Assembly: GCA_004563195.1 (NCBI GenBank)
Contig: SFTJ01000005.1
Location: 20,625-84,624 of the forward strand
Direction of reading: 5' to 3'
Source: a bacterium
GTDB lineage: Bacteria; Bacteroidota; Bacteroidia; Bacteroidales; Muribaculaceae
Length of the DNA: 64,000 bases
Translations under genes and position numbers: made by a program
Part shown: positions 37,685 through 45,610 of the stretch, piece after piece
Position numbering within the stretch: the first letter of the stretch is position 1
Layout of the letters: each line of letters opens with the position of its first letter
The notes under the pieces: model-generated
Databases searched by the model: none
Told to the model about the DNA's origin: nothing
Seen by the model: the letters and a program-made list of their open reading frames with translations, nothing else

Positions 37685-38824
37685 TCACGCCTCACACTCC
37701 ACATACATCAAGTCTCTGATGATGCTGTCGGAGAGCATAATCCCCGACTCTGTTATCTTAAAGTTATTACCCGATTTCGCCATCAAGCCCCTACTTATAT
37801 AATTGCTCGCGATGGCTTCAAAGCGGCTGCGCATCTCTGCGCCGAAGCGTTTTTCTATATTGGTGATGTCAACTCCCCACATAGTGCGCAGCGACACCAT
37901 CACCATCTCATTATACATCTGCCACCACTCTTCGCGCTCCCACTCGTATGCCGGCTTTCCCTGGTTTATGGCTTCGATATAGGCAGTCACACTCATTGGA
38001 TTGTAGCGACGAACTACCCCATCGAACGAATGTGCAGCCGATCCGAGTCCTAAATACGGCGTTCCATTCCAATAGTTGGAATTATGACAAGAATACATGC
38101 CCGGAAGAGCAAAATTAGATATTTCATAATGCTCATAACCGGCTTCGGCAAGGCGCGAGCAAAGCATTTCGTACATTTCCACGCAAGTATCCTCATCTAC
38201 TTCGGTTATGCGTCCCATATCACGGAGGCGAGTGAGTGCCGTGCCTTCTTCGTAGCTCAGATTGTAGGCGCTCACATGCTCCACGCCCAGAGTGAGCAAC
38301 GTATCGAGCGAATGTCGCCAACTTTCGATGGTCTGCCCGGGCAGTCCGTAAATCAAATCGATGCTCACATTGGCAACGCCGGCTCGCCTTATTGCCTCAA
38401 CTGCCGTTATTGCCTCGGCAGCATTGTGGCGACGATTTACAGCCTTCAATTCGGCATCGACAAACGACTGCACGCCCATACTCACCCTATTCACGCCCAA
38501 AGCCTTCAAGCCTGATATATAATCTTCAGTTACATCATCGGGGTTGACCTCAATAGTCACCTCACGCACATTTGCGAAATTCACCTTTTCACGCAGCCCC
38601 TGCATCAACTTGTGCATTTGTGCCAAAGTCAATACCGATGGCGTGCCACCACCTATATATATGGTAGTGACACAGTCGAAATCTATTTCTGCCGCTCTAA
38701 TGTGCAGTTCACGCACCAACGCCGACACATATTCATCGGCCAATCGTGTATTTGCCACCGAATAGAAGTCGCAATAACTGCATTTTCGCTTGCAAAATGG
38801 TATGTGAATGTAGATGCCCGCCAT
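37685..38824 (-). CDS. hemW: Radical SAM HemW-like protein
   Basis: Radical SAM protein related to coproporphyrinogen oxidase HemN and thought to act in heme trafficking. The Fe-S motif CKRKCSYCDFYSV (CX3CX2C) lies at residues 12-19, and the SAM-binding IYIGGGTPSVLTLAQM near 55. NPDDVTEDYISGLKALGVNR and SIDLIYGLPGQTIESW are HemN/HemW core segments. A C-terminal HemN domain ends the 379 residues. It shares the HemW form of the Fe-S motif (Phe after the third Cys pair). A strong promoter lies at 38848-38880. Confidence 0.92.
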   Translation of the reverse strand: MAGIYIHIPFCKRKCSYCDFYSVANTRLADEYVSALVRELHIRAAEIDFDCVTTIYIGGGTPSVLTLAQMHKLMQGLREKVNFANVREVTIEVNPDDVTEDYISGLKALGVNRVSMGVQSFVDAELKAVNRRHNAAEAITAVEAIRRAGVANVSIDLIYGLPGQTIESWRHSLDTLLTLGVEHVSAYNLSYEEGTALTRLRDMGRITEVDEDTCVEMYEMLCSRLAEAGYEHYEISNFALPGMYSCHNSNYWNGTPYLGLGSAAHSFDGVVRRYNPMSVTAYIEAINQGKPAYEWEREEWWQMYNEMVMVSLRTMWGVDITNIEKRFGAEMRSRFEAIASNYISRGLMAKSGNNFKITESGIMLSDSIIRDLMYVECEA

Positions 38825-38847
38825 AACTTTTATCTAAATTATTGCCA

Positions 38848-38880
38848 CAAAATTAATCAAAGTATTTATAATTTATCAAA
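38848..38880 (-). promoter_or_regulatory. Promoter of hemW
   Basis: Minus-strand TTTG (38880-38877) and TAATTTTG (38855-38848), spacer 21 bases; 23 bases before the hemW ATG. Confidence 0.7.
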
Positions 38881-38905
38881 AAAAAGCGCCAGAGAGCAAA
38901 AAGTG

Positions 38906-38937
38906 TTGTGATTATTAAAAATTTTTTCATAACTTTA
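38906..38937 (+). promoter_or_regulatory. Promoter of the EF-G-like gene
   Basis: TTG (38906-38908) and TAACTTTA (38930-38937, one mismatch to TAnnTTTG), spacer 21 bases. A 7-base inverted repeat CTTTAGT/ACTAAAG (38933-38955) covers the -7 box and the likely start site. Confidence 0.5.
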
Positions 38938-38989
38938 GTGCGCTTAAAACTAAAGCGAAATAAATAATTACAAAATAATACCTAAGAAC

Positions 38990-41146
38990 ATGAAGATTTA
39001 CAATTCAAACGAAATCAAAAACATCGCTCTTCTCGGAAGTAAGGGCTCTGGTAAAACCACACTCGCAGAAGCAATGCTTCTTGAGTGTGGAGTTATAAAA
39101 CGAAGAGGTTCTATCGAACAAGGAAACACCGTATGCGACTATTTCCCGGTAGAAAAGGAATATGGCTACTCTGTATTCTCATCGGTAATCTATGCAGAAT
39201 TCCTCAATAAGAAGCTCAATGTAATTGACTGTCCGGGTAGCGACGACTTCGTGGGTAACGCAGTGACTGCTCTTAATGTAACCGACGCCGGCGTAATCCT
39301 TGTTGACGCACAATATGGTGTTGAAGTAGGTACTCAAAACATTTTCCGCACTGTAGCCGATGTCAACAAGCCTGTTATGTTTGCCATAAACCAACTCGAT
39401 GGCGAAAAGGCTGATTACGAGAACACTCTTAACCAATTGGTAGAAGCTTTCGGTCCAAGAGTTACACCGGTTCAATACCCAATCAATGCCGGCACCGGAT
39501 TCAATGCATTTATCGATGTGCTTCTTATGAAGAAGTACGAATGGGGTCCTGACGGTGGCGTGCCTACCATCAGCGAAATCCCAGCCGAAGAACTCGACCG
39601 CGCTAAGGAACTCAACCAAAAGCTCGTGGAAGCAGCAGCCGAAAACGACGAAGGTCTTATGGACAAATTCTTCGAACAAGGCACCCTCACCGAGGACGAA
39701 ATGCGCGAAGGTATTCGCAAGGGTCTTGTCGACCGCAGCATCTACCCGGTATTCTGCGTGAGCGCTCTCAAGGATATGGGTGTGCGCCGCATGATGGAAT
39801 TCCTCGGCAACGTGGTTCCTTTCGTTAACGATATGCCTCCGGTATTGAATACCGACCTCGAAGAAGTTAAGCCCGACGCTAACGCTCCTGTAAGCTTGTT
39901 CGTATTCAAGACCACTGTTGAACCTCACATCGGTGAAGTTTCTTACTTCAAGGTGATGCAAGGTACTCTCAAGGCAGGCGCCGACCTTAACAATGCCGAT
40001 CGCAACTCTAAGGAACGCCTCGCTCAGATATATGCCGTTTGCGGACAAATCAAGACTCCGGTTGACGAACTTCGCGCCGGCGATATTGGTGCTACCGTGA
40101 AGATGAAGGACGTTAGAACAGGCAATACTCTTAACGAAAAGGGCCTCGAACAACGCTTCGACTTCATCAAGTATCCGGCTCCAAAATATCAGCGCGCTAT
40201 TCGTCCGGTCAACGAAGCCGACTCTGAAAAGCTCAGTGCTATCCTTACCCGTATGCACGAAGAAGACCCCACTTGGACTGTGGTTCAATCGAAGGAATTG
40301 AAGCAAACCATCGTTTCGGGTCAGGGCGAATTCCACCTTCGCACTCTCAAGTGGAGAATCGAGAACAACGAAAAGCTCGCTATCGAGTATCTCGAACCTC
40401 GCATCCCATATCGTGAAACCATCACCAAGGCTGCTCGTGCCGACTATCGTCACAAGAAGCAATCAGGTGGTTCGGGTCAGTTCGGTGAAGTGCACTTGAT
40501 AGTAGAACCATACGTAGAAGGCATGCCTAAGCCCGATACATATCGCTTCAACGGTCAGGAATACAAGATGAACGTGAAGGACACTCAGACCATCAACCTC
40601 GAATGGGGTGGCAAGCTTGTTGTTCACAACTGTATCGTGGGTGGTGCCATCGATGCACGCTTCATCCCGGCTATCGTGAAGGGTATTATGGACCGCATGG
40701 AACAAGGTCCTCTCACCGGTTCTTACGCTCGCGACGTGCAAGTTTGTATCTACGACGGTAAGATGCACCCGGTTGACTCTAACGAAATCTCGTTCCGTCT
40801 CGCCGGCCGCCACGCATTCAGCGAAGCATTCAAGAACGCTAATCCTAAGGTTCTCGAGCCCATCTACGATGTGGAAGTGCTTATGCCAAGCGACCGCATG
40901 GGCGATGTAATGAGCGACTTGCAAGGACGCCGCGCCATCATTATGGGTATGACAAGCGAAAAGGGTCTCGAAAAGATTTCTGCAAAGGTGCCTTTGAAAG
41001 AAATGTCGAGCTACTCTACTTCACTCAGCTCTATCACAGGTGGTCGCTCTTCGTTCACCATGAAGTTCGCCTCTTACGAACTCGTCCCCGGCGATGTTCA
41101 AGAAAAGCTCTTGAAGGCTTACGAAGAAAGCCAAGACGAAGATTAA
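38990..41146 (+). CDS. Elongation factor G paralogue (EF-G2-like, altered G domain)
   Basis: A 718-residue translation factor with all EF-G domains. The G domain is divergent: G1 is GSKGSGKTT (16-24), the switch I region reads EKEYGYSV instead of ERGIT-type sequence, G3 is DCPGSDDF (80-87) with Ser84 in place of the catalytic His of DTPGHVDF, and G4 is NQLD (134-137) instead of NKMD. Domains III to V look normal (for example SGGSGQFGEVHL and IPAIVKGIMDRMEQGPL). These changes match the Bacteroides EF-G2 reported to promote translocation without GTP hydrolysis. It is monocistronic, with its own promoter and terminator. The canonical fusA is not in the window. Confidence 0.9.
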   Translation: MKIYNSNEIKNIALLGSKGSGKTTLAEAMLLECGVIKRRGSIEQGNTVCDYFPVEKEYGYSVFSSVIYAEFLNKKLNVIDCPGSDDFVGNAVTALNVTDAGVILVDAQYGVEVGTQNIFRTVADVNKPVMFAINQLDGEKADYENTLNQLVEAFGPRVTPVQYPINAGTGFNAFIDVLLMKKYEWGPDGGVPTISEIPAEELDRAKELNQKLVEAAAENDEGLMDKFFEQGTLTEDEMREGIRKGLVDRSIYPVFCVSALKDMGVRRMMEFLGNVVPFVNDMPPVLNTDLEEVKPDANAPVSLFVFKTTVEPHIGEVSYFKVMQGTLKAGADLNNADRNSKERLAQIYAVCGQIKTPVDELRAGDIGATVKMKDVRTGNTLNEKGLEQRFDFIKYPAPKYQRAIRPVNEADSEKLSAILTRMHEEDPTWTVVQSKELKQTIVSGQGEFHLRTLKWRIENNEKLAIEYLEPRIPYRETITKAARADYRHKKQSGGSGQFGEVHLIVEPYVEGMPKPDTYRFNGQEYKMNVKDTQTINLEWGGKLVVHNCIVGGAIDARFIPAIVKGIMDRMEQGPLTGSYARDVQVCIYDGKMHPVDSNEISFRLAGRHAFSEAFKNANPKVLEPIYDVEVLMPSDRMGDVMSDLQGRRAIIMGMTSEKGLEKISAKVPLKEMSSYSTSLSSITGGRSSFTMKFASYELVPGDVQEKLLKAYEESQDED

Positions 41147-41189
41147 TATTCAATCCGCACAAAGCGGCATATATTAATAACGACTATAG

Positions 41190-41222
41190 CAGCCGTCTCC
41201 TTTTGAGACGGCTGTTTTTTAT
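41190..41222 (+). terminator. Intrinsic terminator of the EF-G-like gene
   Basis: Arms CAGCCGTCTC and GAGACGGCTG around CTTTT, then a T run. Confidence 0.93.
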
Positions 41223-41326
41223 TTTTATATTACTATTCTTTTTGACCAAAAGCACTTATTTTTATCCTTTTTCGCTACAAAATCCTTAAAATTTAACTTT
41301 TGCGAAAAAAATTATGCTAAATTTTT

Positions 41327-41355
41327 TTTGATTTGCCGATTATTTGTTAATTTTG
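41327..41355 (+). promoter_or_regulatory. Promoter of rprX-rprY
   Basis: TAATTTTG (41348-41355) with TTTG (41327-41330) 17 bases upstream. The -7 box is perfect and the spacing slightly short. Confidence 0.55.
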
Positions 41356-41497
41356 CGTCGGTTGAGCATTAACACTTAAACATAATATTATTAAAATTTC
41401 AATAGCAATTAAACATTTTAAGACAAAATATGTCTAATATTATATAAGAGTTAATCATCAACAACGGTTTTATATTTATTAAGGAGAAAAAGAAACA

Positions 41498-43024
41498 ATG
41501 AAGAAATCGATAATCTGGCTGCTCACAGTGGTTATGGCGTGCGCCTTCTTGGGTTTCATATATGTGCAAATCACATATATGGAAAACATGATAGATATGC
41601 GCAACGAGCAATTCTCAGAATCGGTAATGCGTAGCTTAAACAGCGTCTCCTCGCAATTGGAACAGGACGAAACGAAATACTTTCTCGAAGAAGACATAGC
41701 CGACCTCGGCGTTCTTTATCCCAAAGTCACCAACAGCGACTTCACCTACACCATAAAGGGTAAAGAAACATCGAAATCGATTCTCAACAACAATAGCAAC
41801 GAATTCAGTTCGTCGGCCAATATCACCAAAGAAAGCGAAAAAGAACAAGCAAACGAAAGTTTTCAGGACCGATACCAAAGCGTGCAAGAGACTCTTAAAG
41901 GTCAATACCTTTACCAGCGAGGCTTGCTCAATGAAGTGATTCTTAACATCCTCAACCAGTCGAGCAATCGCCCCATTGAAGAGCGTGCCGACTCGGCAAG
42001 AGTGCACGAATATCTTCACCAAAACCTCCAGAGCAACGGTCTCGACATACCATTCGAATTTGCCCTCGTGAACCGTAGCGCAGGTTTGGTGTATAAATCG
42101 GTAGGATTCGACACCGAGAACACCAATAGCCGAAACTCCTACACTCAGGTGCTTTTCCCTAACGACCCTATTGGCAAAATCACCTATCTCAAAGTGAGCT
42201 TCCCTACAAAAAAGAACATCATATTCTCGTCGATTAAGTTTATGATTCCCTCGTTTGTTCTCTCATTTATTCTGCTCGTGATATTTATAGTCACTATCAC
42301 CATAGCATTCCGCGAGAAACGCCTCACTGAGATGAAAAACGACTTCATCAACAATATGACGCACGAGTTTAAGACACCCATCTCCACCATATCGCTTGCA
42401 GCTCAGATGCTCAACGATGACAGCATACGCAAGAGCCCCGAACTCTTCAAGCATGTGTCGGGCGTAATCAACGATGAGACCAAGCGCTTGCGATTCCAAG
42501 TAGAGAAAGTGCTGCAGATGTCGATGTTCGACCGCCAAAAGGCCACACTTCGCTTGCAACCGCTCGAAGCCAACAATATAATCCAGAATGTGGTAAACAC
42601 ATTTAAGATTAAGGTGGAGAAATACGGCGGTTCGATTGAAGCAAACCTCGATGCCCCCATTTCGGAGGTAAACATCGATGAAATGCACTTTACCAACGTG
42701 ATATTCAACCTGCTCGACAACGCAGTGAAATATCGCAAAGAAGACACGCCGCTGCATATTAAAGTAGCCACACAGATACAAAACGAGAACACACTCGTAA
42801 TCACTATCGGCGACAATGGCATCGGCATTAAGAAAGAAGATTTAAAACGAATATTTGACAAATTCTATCGCGTATCCACCGGCAATCGCCACGATGTGAA
42901 GGGCTTCGGACTCGGACTTGCCTACGTGCACAAAATGATTACCGAGCTCAAGGGTGAAATATCTGTGGAGAGCGAATATAATAAAGGTTCGAATTTTATA
43001 ATTAAATTACCACTAATAAATTAG
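41498..43024 (+). CDS. rprX: Sensor histidine kinase, RprX-like
   Basis: A 508-residue membrane sensor. The first membrane segment is IIWLLTVVMACAFLGFIYV (residues 5-23), a periplasmic domain of about 220 residues follows, and the second segment (SFVLSFILLVIFIVTITIAF) is near 250. The H box is NNMTHEFKTPISTISLAAQM with His289, the N box FNLLDNAVKYRKED, then GDNGIGIKKEDLKRIFDKFY and GFGLGLAYVHKM. No HAMP domain is obvious. The signal is unknown. rprY starts 5 bases after the stop. The name rests on resemblance to the Bacteroides RprX/RprY pair. Confidence 0.9.
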   Translation: MKKSIIWLLTVVMACAFLGFIYVQITYMENMIDMRNEQFSESVMRSLNSVSSQLEQDETKYFLEEDIADLGVLYPKVTNSDFTYTIKGKETSKSILNNNSNEFSSSANITKESEKEQANESFQDRYQSVQETLKGQYLYQRGLLNEVILNILNQSSNRPIEERADSARVHEYLHQNLQSNGLDIPFEFALVNRSAGLVYKSVGFDTENTNSRNSYTQVLFPNDPIGKITYLKVSFPTKKNIIFSSIKFMIPSFVLSFILLVIFIVTITIAFREKRLTEMKNDFINNMTHEFKTPISTISLAAQMLNDDSIRKSPELFKHVSGVINDETKRLRFQVEKVLQMSMFDRQKATLRLQPLEANNIIQNVVNTFKIKVEKYGGSIEANLDAPISEVNIDEMHFTNVIFNLLDNAVKYRKEDTPLHIKVATQIQNENTLVITIGDNGIGIKKEDLKRIFDKFYRVSTGNRHDVKGFGLGLAYVHKMITELKGEISVESEYNKGSNFIIKLPLIN

Positions 43025-43029
43025 AAATT

Positions 43030-43740
43030 ATGGAAGAAAGAGTTCGCATTCTACTTTGTGAAGACGACGAAAACCTCGGAATGCTTTTGCGCGAATACTT
43101 GCAGGCAAAAGGATTCAATGCCGATTTGTTTGCCGACGGCGAAAGCGGTTACAAAGCTTTCCTAAAGGGCAAATACGACCTATGCGTACTTGATGTGATG
43201 ATGCCTAAGAAAGACGGCTTCCAGCTCGCTCAAGAAATTCGCACCGTTATCAACGATGTGCCCATCATATTCCTTACCGCCAAGTCGCTCAAGGAAGACA
43301 TTCTCGAAGGATTTAAGATTGGCGCCGACGACTATATCACCAAGCCATTCAGCATGGAAGAGTTGGTGTTCCGTATTGAGGCAATCCTTCGCCGCGTAAA
43401 GGGCAAGAAGGGCAAAGAAATTACTATGTACAAGATTGGCAAGTTCACCTTCGACACCCAGAAGCAAGTGCTTATGATCGACGACACTGCCACCAAGCTC
43501 ACCACCAAGGAATCGGAACTTCTCAGCCTTCTTTGCGCTCACGTCAACGAGATTCTCGAACGCAACTTCGCTTTGAAGACCATTTGGATTGACGATAACT
43601 ACTTCAACGCTCGCTCAATGGACGTTTATATTACTAAGCTCCGCAAGCACTTGAAGGCCGACCCATCAATCGAAATCATCAACATCCACGGCAAGGGCTA
43701 CAAACTCATTGCTCCCGAAATCGAAGCCAAAGCTAAGTAA
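43030..43740 (+). CDS. rprY: Response regulator, OmpR family, RprY-like
   Basis: A 236-residue DNA-binding response regulator. The receiver domain has acidic residues ILLCEDDENL, the phosphorylation site Asp55 in CVLDVMMPKKDG, and Lys in DYITKPFSMEEL. The C-terminal winged helix (TTKESELLSLLCAHVNEILE, then SMDVYITKLRKHLKADP) is the OmpR type. It is strongly like Bacteroides RprY, which has been linked to oxidative stress and metabolism. It is cotranscribed with rprX and followed by a terminator. Confidence 0.95.
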   Translation: MEERVRILLCEDDENLGMLLREYLQAKGFNADLFADGESGYKAFLKGKYDLCVLDVMMPKKDGFQLAQEIRTVINDVPIIFLTAKSLKEDILEGFKIGADDYITKPFSMEELVFRIEAILRRVKGKKGKEITMYKIGKFTFDTQKQVLMIDDTATKLTTKESELLSLLCAHVNEILERNFALKTIWIDDNYFNARSMDVYITKLRKHLKADPSIEIINIHGKGYKLIAPEIEAKAK

Positions 43741-43763
43741 TAACTCAGCTGCGCACATAACAG

Positions 43764-43804
43764 AATGCAATATTTCTTTACTCAAAAGGAATATTGCATT
43801 TTTT
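43764..43804 (+). terminator. Intrinsic terminator of rprXY
   Basis: Arms AATGCAATATT and AATATTGCATT around a 15-base loop, then T4. The right arm contains the likely -33 element of the next promoter. Confidence 0.85.
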
Positions 43805-43824
43805 GTCTGAATATATTACTTTTG
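43794..43824 (+). promoter_or_regulatory. Promoter of the acyltransferase gene
   Basis: TTG (43794-43796) and TACTTTTG (43817-43824), spacer 20 bases. It overlaps the right arm of the rprXY terminator. Confidence 0.6.
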
Positions 43825-43862
43825 CATCATATTTAGAAAAAAATGAACAAACCGGTAAACGC

Positions 43863-44573
43863 ATGATGAAGATTTTATTTAGAATATACCAGTACTGCAT
43901 AGCATTCCCTATCTTGATAATACTCACCATCATCACAGCGCTACTCACCATAGTAGGTAGCCTGTTCAGTCACCAATGGTGGGGCTATTATCCTCCACGA
44001 CTTTGGGCAAGATGCTGGTGCTGGCTGCTTTTTATTGATGTAGAAGTGAAAAATCGCGAACTTATCGACCCCAATCAGGCTTATGTATTCATAGCCAACC
44101 ACCAGGGCGCTTTCGACATTTTCACCATATATGGTTTTCTCAACCACAACTTCAAATGGCTTATGAAAAAGAGCCTTCAGAATATTCCTCTCGTGGGATG
44201 GGCATGTATGGCAGCCGGACACGTGCTTGTCGACCGCTCATCGCCATCGGCGATAGCAAAAACCATGAACACTGCTCGCGAGCGCCTGACACGAGGAATG
44301 TCGCTCGTGATTTTCCCCGAAGGGTCGCGTTCAAACGATGGCAAAATCAAGCCATTCAAGCGCGGTGCTTTTAAATTGGCTATCGATTTCGACCGTCCTC
44401 TCGTGCCTATCAGCATCGACGGTTCGTATAAAGTGCTTCGCAAGAAATCGCTTGGCATCAATCCCGGCAAGGTGATACTCACCATCCATCACCCCATCAA
44501 TCCCAAGTCGGCTGATATGGAATCGATAATTCAAACCAGCTTCGACGCCATCAAGTCATCACTTCCGGAATGA
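43863..44573 (+). CDS. 1-acyl-sn-glycerol-3-phosphate acyltransferase (PlsC-like)
   Basis: Membrane acyltransferase of phospholipid synthesis, converting lysophosphatidic to phosphatidic acid. An N-terminal membrane segment (IAFPILIILTIITALLTIVG) precedes the HX4D motif in ANHQGAFDIFTIYG near residue 80, and the glycerol-phosphate motif FPEGSRSNDGKIKPFKRGAF lies near 155. The ATG at 43863 (or 43866) gives 236 residues. A frame open to 43794 includes the promoter and is rejected. An ornithine-lipid acyltransferase is a less likely alternative. Confidence 0.92.
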   Translation: MMKILFRIYQYCIAFPILIILTIITALLTIVGSLFSHQWWGYYPPRLWARCWCWLLFIDVEVKNRELIDPNQAYVFIANHQGAFDIFTIYGFLNHNFKWLMKKSLQNIPLVGWACMAAGHVLVDRSSPSAIAKTMNTARERLTRGMSLVIFPEGSRSNDGKIKPFKRGAFKLAIDFDRPLVPISIDGSYKVLRKKSLGINPGKVILTIHHPINPKSADMESIIQTSFDAIKSSLPE

Positions 44574-44587
44574 AAAAACGGCTTCAT

Positions 44588-44612
44588 AAAGGCACAAAAC
44601 AAGCCTTTTACA
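44588..44612 (+). terminator. Possible weak terminator after acyltransferase
   Basis: AAAGGC and GCCTTT pair around a 9-base loop with only a short T run. Marginal. Confidence 0.35.
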
Positions 44613-44653
44613 CAAAAATCGCCACAAATCTTGAAAAATTTTATTGTAAAGCA

Positions 44654-44683
44654 TTGCATTTATAGAAAAAGTTATTAACTTTG
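44654..44683 (+). promoter_or_regulatory. Promoter of tRNA-Gln (and probably rpsP)
   Basis: TTG (44654-44656) and TAACTTTG (44676-44683), spacer 19 bases, ending 10 bases before the tRNA. Confidence 0.75.
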
Positions 44684-44693
44684 CACTCGCAAT

Positions 44694-44764
44694 TGTCCAA
44701 TGGTGTAATGGTAGCACGTCGGATTCTGGTTCCGCCTGTGAGGGTTCGAGTCCTTCTTGGACAA
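44694..44764 (+). tRNA. tRNA-Gln (anticodon CTG)
   Basis: A complete cloverleaf: acceptor arms TGTCCAA/TTGGACA with discriminator A, a three-base-pair D stem (GTG/CAC), anticodon loop TTCTGGT (CTG at 44726-44728), T arm GAGGG-TTCGAGT-CCTTC. The base of the anticodon stem has a T-C mismatch. CCA is not encoded. It lies 61 bases before rpsP. Confidence 0.95.
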
Positions 44765-44825
44765 CAAAGGCTTCGTGTAAGCCAAATATAATTTTAAATT
44801 ATACAACAATTTAAACTAAAATTTA

Positions 44826-45362
44826 ATGGCAACAAAAATCAGATTACAACGTCACGGTCACAAAGACTACGCGTTCTATCCAATTGTTATCGCTGATAGC
44901 AGAGCACCACGCGATGGTAAGTTTATTGAAAGAATTGGTTCTTACAATCCTAACACTAATCCTGCTACAATCAGTTTAAATTTCGAAAGAGCTCTTTTCT
45001 GGGTTAACAATGGTGCAATTCCTACCGATACCGTACGCACTATCCTTTCTCGCGAAGGTGTTATGCTTATGAAGCACTTGCAAGGCGGTGTAAAGAAGGG
45101 CGCATTCACTGAAGAAGAAGCTCAAAAGCGTTTTGAAGCTTGGAAGAAGGAAAAAGATGCTAAGGTTGAAGCTCTCAAGGCCGGTTTGGTTGACGCTAAG
45201 AAGGCTGCTGCAAAGGCTCGCCTCGAAGAGGAAACTGCCAAGAATGCTGCAAAGGCTGAAGCCGTAGCTAAGAAGAAAGCAGAAATCGCTGCTGCTGAAG
45301 CTGCTAAGGCTGCCGAAGAAGCTGCTCCTGCCGAAGAAGCTGCTGCTGAAACTGCTGAATAA
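44826..45362 (+). CDS. rpsP: 30S ribosomal protein S16 with long C-terminal extension
   Basis: Ribosomal protein bS16 binding 16S rRNA early in small-subunit assembly. The core [39 protein letters not shown] and [20 protein letters not shown] is typical. The core ends near residue 90; the remaining 85 or so residues are Ala, Lys and Glu-rich (a likely helix) ending in [15 protein letters not shown], an extension common in Bacteroidota and absent from the 80-residue E. coli protein. No separate promoter is seen, so transcription from the tRNA-Gln promoter is likely. Confidence 0.96.
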   Translation: MATKIRLQRHGHKDYAFYPIVIADSRAPRDGKFIERIGSYNPNTNPATISLNFERALFWVNNGAIPTDTVRTILSREGVMLMKHLQGGVKKGAFTEEEAQKRFEAWKKEKDAKVEALKAGLVDAKKAAAKARLEEETAKNAAKAEAVAKKKAEIAAAEAAKAAEEAAPAEEAAAETAE

Positions 45363-45395
45363 TCAGTCGATTCTAATTCAAAACATAAAAAAACG

Positions 45396-45431
45396 ACTCG
45401 CATTTCATCACGAAGTGCGAGTTATTTTTTT
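45396..45431 (+). terminator. Intrinsic terminator of rpsP
   Basis: Arms ACTCGCA and TGCGAGT (extendable with TTTC/GAAG) followed by a T7 run. Confidence 0.85.
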
Positions 45432-45524
45432 ACATCTACTCCACCGCCAGCCAAATCTTCAGAAATCGAAGCAAAAATCGCTGAAGTTTCCAATCGATAT
45501 AAGCATCGTAAATCGCAAGTAAAA

Positions 45525-45573
45525 TTGCAAAAAACAAAATCGACGCACCGTTTATCTCAATAGCGATGCGTCG
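45525..45573 (-). terminator. Intrinsic terminator of galE
   Basis: On the minus strand CGACGCATCG pairs with CGGTGCGTCG (one G-T pair) around 13 bases, followed by ATTTTGTTTTTT. Confidence 0.85.
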
Positions 45574-45610
45574 ATAATAATATTCTCGTGATGTAAACTA
45601 CAAAGTCACA

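Larger units (their letters stand above)
41147..41497. other. Intergenic region between EF-G gene and rprX
   Basis: 351 bases, AT-rich, with the EF-G terminator (41190-41222) and the rprX promoter (41327-41355), which leaves a leader of about 135 bases. No gene is supported. Confidence 0.7.

Noticed and set aside
39179..40462. Minus-strand open frame of 427 codons opposite the EF-G-like gene
   Set aside because: The EF-G frame is conserved along its length; no start signal or motif supports the antisense frame.
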